Source: Poa pratensis (taxonomy: Eukaryota; Streptophyta; Magnoliopsida; Poales; Poaceae). Taken from it: 64,000 nucleotides of DNA. Shown piece after piece: positions 58,952 through 64,000 of this stretch (position 1 is its first letter; every line of letters starts with the position of its first letter). The stretch spans positions 54,674,337-54,738,336 of the forward strand of contig CAMZMU010000063.1 of the NCBI GenBank assembly GCA_947311845.1, written 5' to 3'. Position numbers and translations under genes: made by a program. The notes under the pieces are model-generated. The model was given only the letters and a program-made list of their open reading frames with translations, did not search any database and had not been told where the DNA came from.

Positions 58952-61026
58952 GACGTGAGGGATGGATGCAATAGCGCGTCAAAGTCAATGCCTTCATCTT
59001 TTCCAGATGTGGATCCTACTGTTTCCACCCGAAAGTGCTTCTTTTTTCTTTTTGAAACGGAAAAGAACCCTCTTTTTCAGATATGGAATTAATCATTTGC
59101 CCTAAAAGAAGTGAAGACTCAGCACTGCAGTAGGGATGTGGCATTGTCGCTGCCCCCTTGTAGAGAATATGTTGCCTTAAAGATAGACGAACACTTGTTG
59201 CTAAGAACGGCCGAAGCTGCTTAGTGTTGCCCGGAAATCATAGGAATTAGACATGCGTGTCTCCAAATGTGGAAGCAAGACAAGAGACACCACACGAGCT
59301 GATGCTCTGGATCTTTTTATCCCGCTGATGAATGATGGTCTAAGCGAATTCGACAAATGGATGGTCGTCAATAATGGAATCCAATACCTTCGACTAAATA
59401 ATTATCTGCGTTTGATCTAAGCAAGGATAATGCAGTAAAAAGAGTTGCGGCCGAAAGCAGCCACGTTTGGACACACGCATGTTCTGAACTTCTTGTTTTG
59501 TTTGAAAGTTTGGGCTTTCTGCTATCCTGTTTAAAACTTGGCGTAAGTTCTTTCTTACTGTTGCTGTTCCATGCATGCGGGGATTCTTACTGTTATTCCG
59601 AAGAAAAAAAATCGTTTGCAGTAAGTTAAGTACTCATAAAGAGTATACGTTGAAGCATACAGAGTAACCTACACTGCCTTGTAAAGTTGGTCATTGAAGA
59701 TTGAGTTTCAGTTAAGGTAGCGTAATTAGTATACGTTGAAGGCGTCATGCCAGTGAATAGACATAAATCAGAAAGGTACTCCGTAAAGAGGGAACAGGGC
59801 AGACAATTACGGTGTCCTTGCATGGTTCGAGAGTCTTTGAAAATCATCGACGGTGTTAAGAGACTGCGTGAAGGGAAAGCAGACAGATTTGGATTTTGAC
59901 CACACCGGCCTGCTCTGGACTAAATTACTAGGTACGATAAATAGTAGTAATGGGGAATAAACTTACAGGCCAACTGATCGGACATTTTCTTTTGTGTGAA
60001 CATAGCCCGTGATGTTTGACATCCAAAAGGGCAAGGACAGTGAAGCTAAAAAAGTTTCTCTTCTGGAAACGGTCATCTGTCTGAAGTGAAAACTCATACT
60101 AACAGAGGATAGCTACACTTCAAAAGGAGCATCGGATAGCAACAAGCCAGCGCTCAGCAAGAGCTGCCTTCCACTACACACCACGAAGCTGCAGCCGTAC
60201 AAGCTTCTCCCTCTCTCTCTCTCTCTCCCTTGAGGATGTGTCGATACAGCAGCGGATGCTATGCTCCATGCTTTCATACATGCAAGCCTACAACGTAACA
60301 TTGCCGAAAGATTACGAGTGCGACTATACAGCGTATACTACCCATAAACACCCATGCACCACAGATGTTGACATGCAACTCCCGTTTCTTAAGTCGTCGA
60401 AATTGTGCACCCTATACTGTGTGAGCTAGCATCCTCGAAGAAGAAGCAGAAACGTAACAAGTAACCACAAGATGACAAATGGAGCTCACTTTCTGGTCAA
60501 CCGATTAGGCGGAAGCTAGGTGAGAAACGTGAAAAGGGGAGGAAGATATCTTAATGGCTCCGGCCGCCGGAGATATATGGATACGGAGTGGGAAGTGCTC
60601 CGGCCGTGGGAGGCACGGCCACGGTTACGGTCGCCGGTCGCGGCGGGGCACAAGTTGTTGTTTCCAAGCCAACACCGCCACGACGCGACATCATCTCCCA
60701 CTCCGGCCGACTGTCCACCACCGCCGCGGCTCTGAAGTTTGAACCGTTCCGAACTACTCCAGTACCTCCCAAGCGGTAACGCGCGTCGTCAGCGTGTCTT
60801 GTCGTCGTTGCGCCTCGCTCGCTGCCGCGGTCGTTTTTACCGGGAGACGGCCGAGGGGAATACCGTTTCAAAGTCTCGCTAGTGTAGTGCCAAGGCGAAG
60901 TGATGGCCACTGACTCAACCCTCGTCTGCTTCAGATCTCCTGTTCCCTGTCGGCATGAGAAGGAGAAAAGGAATAGGTGAAGCATGCATGTGACAACCAA
61001 CACGTTTGGGGTGCAAAAATAATTCG
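58952..61026. other. Gene-free stretch with a CT repeat and a GC-rich block
   Basis: 58986-59026 repeats the 41-nt word found left of the Copia element. A CT microsatellite is at 60208-60229. A GC-rich block at 60540-60920 is open in several frames on both strands without a domain; it could be a gene edge or fragment. Confidence 0.4.
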
Positions 61027-61109
61027 TACTACCTCTGATCCATGATAAGTGCCGCAGTTTTGACTAACCCCTGTTCAAAACTGCGACACCTTTTGAATCA
61101 GAGAGAGTA
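61027..61109. mobile_element. Short Stowaway-like MITE
   Basis: TA-flanked, 83 bp. CTACCTCTGATCCATGATAA pairs with the worn right end TTTTGAATCAGAGAGAG. Inside, GCCGCAGTTTTGA pairs with TCAAAACTGCGAC. Confidence 0.75.
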
Positions 61110-62137
61110 CTTAAACATATTATCTCGCATCTAGGTTAGAAAAAACGGAGACAGAAGATTTGCCTCGTCCCATTAAATAAGGAGTAGAGTTCACAACATT
61201 TAGCATTTTAAAGTTGATTTTTTAGAGCCAACAAAGGCCGATGCAAAAAAGAGCTGATAAAACTTTTTAATTTGGCATCATTCATATTTAGTGTTTGTCC
61301 AAACAGTTGAGTCTCGGATTGCCTCACAGTGACTTTCGTCCGTTGTTTAGTGTTACACAATACTAATGGAAAACCAAGTTAATTAGTTAGCATCCCAATT
61401 AATCATCCGATTTAACTTTACAATCTAAGTTGACTGGATGGATTCTATGTTACAGTAAGTAGAATCCATGATTTCATGATTCCGCTAGATTTGATCCTAC
61501 GATGTGCGATCTAACCAGATAGATGTCCATTCGATCTAAAATTCCAATCATGATCGCGGTTGCCACATCACCTTTCTCCCCCGTCTCTCCTTTACACAGC
61601 GACCACACAAAAACCTGTCCCAAACCATCCCGCCCCTCCTCCTAACCCAAACCTATAAACCATAAACCGTATGGTATTAAACACACCCTTAAATGCGTCA
61701 AGGAAAAAATCATGTATAATTGGATACTAGTTAAGCAAGTATTGACAAGTCACTCTGTCACTCGAAGATGACATGCTCCATTTCCTGAGCATATTTGCGG
61801 GTGTCTCTTCCACTAGACCCTGTTGATAGTTAGTTGATATTTTTTCATCAATGGGCATCCCCGATTCTTAAGAGGAAGGTTAGCAATAGGATAAGTGAAA
61901 ATCTCACTATATTGTTGCTGCTTGCTACCAACATTTCAAGGCAGCAAATTTAACTTTTGTGGAAATGCATTTCAGCCCAATACTTACCCAAAATACATAA
62001 GATAATTAAATTTAACATTTTTTGCATTTATTAGGTCATGTTTAAGGAGCAGAATAATGACATTACATATTGTAGAAGGACAAGACCACCATCAACGACA
62101 CGTGAAACCCAATTCCTTGATCAACCCCCTGATCAGA
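61110..62137. other. Gene-free stretch
   Basis: AT-rich DNA with short frames only. I see no supportable feature. Confidence 0.5.
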
Positions 62138-62291
62138 TATTCCCGTTCCCTGCTAAATATAAGATGTTTTAGATTTTTCAGTATGGATTAAATATGAATT
62201 AAAATGAGTTAATATAAAACTAAAAATCGTCTAGATACGTTTGAATCTGAAAAAGCTAATATATCTTATATTTATGAATGGATATGTAGTA
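62138..62291. mobile_element. Degenerate Stowaway MITE (about 150 bp)
   Basis: Worn ends TCCCGTTCCCTGCTAAATAT and CTTATATTTATGAATGGATA between TA dinucleotides, with the subterminal AAATATAAGATGTTTTAGAT mirrored by the right arm. Confidence 0.6.
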
Positions 62292-62374
62292 ACTATTTGT
62301 AAGACGATATTTATGTCCAATTTTCATGTGAGGATGTTTAATGTGTAATAGGATGTGCTATACGTGCGCGTGTT

Positions 62375-62660
62375 TAGAGCAAGTACAATAGAGTGACGTG
62401 GGTAGACTATAAGGATTAAAAGAACATATTTTTACTTAGTTGGAAGAGAGAGAAGAGGAGATAGAAAATGAGTGGCCTCTTATGCAAGAGCCAGCTCTAA
62501 CTGCGCACTTTGTTAGAGTGGATGGTGGGTCTTGTATCAATAAACTAGCTCATCTTTGTATCTTACTATTATACATATTGGCTATAGAGCTGGCTATAGA
62601 TGACATGTCACTATCTTACAGCTAGAAGACCATGTGAGATGACAAATGGAGCAACATTTA
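62375..62660. repeat. Dispersed-repeat-like stretch
   Basis: GAGCAAGTACAATAGAG, a purine-rich GGAAGAGAGAGAAGAGG and GCAAGAGCCAGCTCTA recall a common grass MITE family. The right terminus is not clear. Confidence 0.3.
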
Positions 62661-63503
62661 TTAGTCTTGCAAACACTATAGCTTGTCTTCACGTGAAATT
62701 AAGTATCTCTACGTGCGGAACAGGTCAAAAGAAGTACCATCAGTGTCAACGTGTTGCCAAGAGCTTCTAGAAAAGAAAAAAGGACCCGTCATTATCTCTG
62801 ATTTTTTACTTAACGAATCGGTATAGGTTCTGTCCGGATGAGGACAGCCGAACAATTAAGGGGTCGAAGAAGCTAGAATAATGTTTGACTTGTGATGATG
62901 ATCGAACGAAGAGCATTAATTAAACTCGCATGCTGCATAAAGCAAGACAGCATCAATAATATTTGACCAGTGCGGGGGGGATTAAACATGGCTAGTACTC
63001 GCCATGCATGATGCATCACCATCGAGCGGCTAGCCAGCGATCGAGCACTAGAATTCTACTTGAGGTACAAAGTACAGCGCTGTAAAGGGGAAGTACAATG
63101 TAGGGGCCTCAGGTTCCCTGTTTACCAATGTGATTTCACTTCTTCCCTTTTGCACTGAGACGTTAGATATAGATTCTCAGATAGAAAGAAAGAAGAAATG
63201 GCGACAGGACTTCCACGAGGCCAGTCCTGGAACTCCGGGCGCCGACGCATGCATGGCGCCATGTACCTCTGGGTGCAGGTGGGAGTGGGCTGCCCACGGC
63301 GCCCACTGCTCAAGCCCGCATAATATCGTTCCTGGATACCCGCGGGTAGGAAGCAAAAAATGTGTGGGCTTCATGGGACTGCTCATGTTGCCCACGTTGG
63401 AGCCCAACTATTTCCCACATCGAACCCTGTCGTTCCCCAGTCCTCATATCGAACCCGATCCAGAGAGGGCGACGAGTCGCACGAGCGCCGCCGACTATCT
63501 TCC
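62661..63503. other. Gene-free stretch before the right-edge frame
   Basis: It is AT-rich at first and becomes GC-rich from about 63220. It may contain a promoter for the frame starting at 63504, but no TATA box stands out. Confidence 0.35.
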
Positions 63504-64000
63504 ATGGCCGGACCGCCGTCGCCTCATGCCCTTGGGGACGGAGGTCTTCCTCGTGCCCCAGCCCGTCACCGCTCACCGGAGGGCTCGCCGTTGTCGCCCG
63601 GCCGTTCTTCTGCTATCCCCCGCCTTCCTCGTGACCAGCCCGTCACCGACAGCACCCCCCAAGATCGAAGCGCCGCCATCGTCGTCCCCGCGTCCGGGGG
63701 CTCCTCGTGCAACACGGCGACGCGCCGGTCGTCTGTCTCGGGACAGAGGTTAGGAGGGCTTCTCTTGCCGACGGAGGGGCGGCCGGCCATGGGCTCTGCT
63801 CTCACCTGCTCGCCTCGGCTTGGGTCTGGCGGCCGAGGCCTCGCGCGGCCAAGATCGAGCACGGGCGCACACGCCGGCGCACGGTGCGCCCTAGCTAGCC
63901 CTGTCTCCACCGATCCAACAGCCCACCTCCCACGGTCCCACCTACCACCGCATACACCCTCCTCCAATCCAAAGCAAGAACGAGAGGGATTTGAGCTGCC
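63504..64000 (+). CDS. Open GC-rich frame running off the window, unrecognised
   Basis: From ATG 63504 (context CTTCCATGGCC, close to a plant start) the frame stays open for about 165 codons to the window end with no stop. The predicted product is low-complexity, rich in Pro, Ser, Arg, Gly and Ala, starting MAGPPSPHALGDGG. No domain or signal peptide is visible. Other frames in this GC-rich block are also fairly open, so it may be chance or a 5' UTR. It could equally be the first exon of a gene to the right. Confidence 0.25.
   Translation, partial: MAGPPSPHALGDGGLPRAPARHRSPEGSPLSPGRSSAIPRLPRDQPVTDSTPQDRSAAIVVPASGGSSCNTATRRSSVSGQRLGGLLLPTEGRPAMGSALTCSPRLGSGGRGLARPRSSTGAHAGARCALASPVSTDPTAHLPRSHLPPHTPSSNPKQEREGFEL

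Overview
The window looks like a piece of a large, repeat-rich grass genome, most likely Triticeae (wheat, Aegilops or barley type). This is an inference from the sequence: nested LTR retrotransposons make up about 40% of it, there are Stowaway MITEs with the CTCCCTCC terminus, a CACTA element with CACTAGTAG ends, a Helitron with the grass-type TCTATACTAC start and CTAG end, a SINE-like retroposon, and only two well-supported host genes. No bacterial operons, CRISPR arrays or tRNA/rRNA genes are present.

Host genes. (1) Positions 60-3511, minus strand: a three-exon membrane-anchored RING-H2 (ATL-type) E3 ubiquitin ligase. The middle exon, 1912-2009, is not visible as a long ORF but splices in phase. 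(2) Positions 36040-37731, minus strand: an intact single-exon MATE/DETOXIFICATION efflux transporter of 563 aa with a TATA box upstream. An unterminated GC-rich frame starts at 63504 and runs off the right edge.

Mobile layer, left to right. Helitron 4127-7082; SINE-like piece about 7135-7405; small CACTA element 8215-9559 (TSD TCT) carrying a 5S rRNA-derived segment; LINE 3' end about 9930-10860 (+); a 14.0 kb Gypsy element 16266-30270 (gag-pol on minus, TSD CCAAA) that also carries a multi-exon antisense gene on the plus strand (18202-22060); LINE remnant 30380-33180 (-) with a Stowaway inside; tandem repeats 34145-35085 and a MITE 35324-35593 beside the MATE gene; Harbinger-like element 39888-41258 (TSD TAA); Mutator-like element 42651-44820 (9-bp TSD, one mismatch) with a nested MITE; a Copia element 47402-58946 (minus, TSD TTAGG) interrupted by a 6.7 kb non-autonomous LTR element (LARD) at 50482-57221 (plus, TSD ACGGA); and further small MITEs near 61.0 and 62.2 kb.

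How the parts relate. The LARD is younger than the Copia it interrupts, and its LTRs differ by only a few bases. The Gypsy LTRs are also about 99% alike, yet its gag-pol is broken many times and its integrase core lacks the segment that should carry the catalytic Glu, so the copy was probably mobilised by proteins made elsewhere. The most unusual structure is the spliced antisense gene inside that Gypsy element. All exon borders, differences and dates below come from reading by eye.
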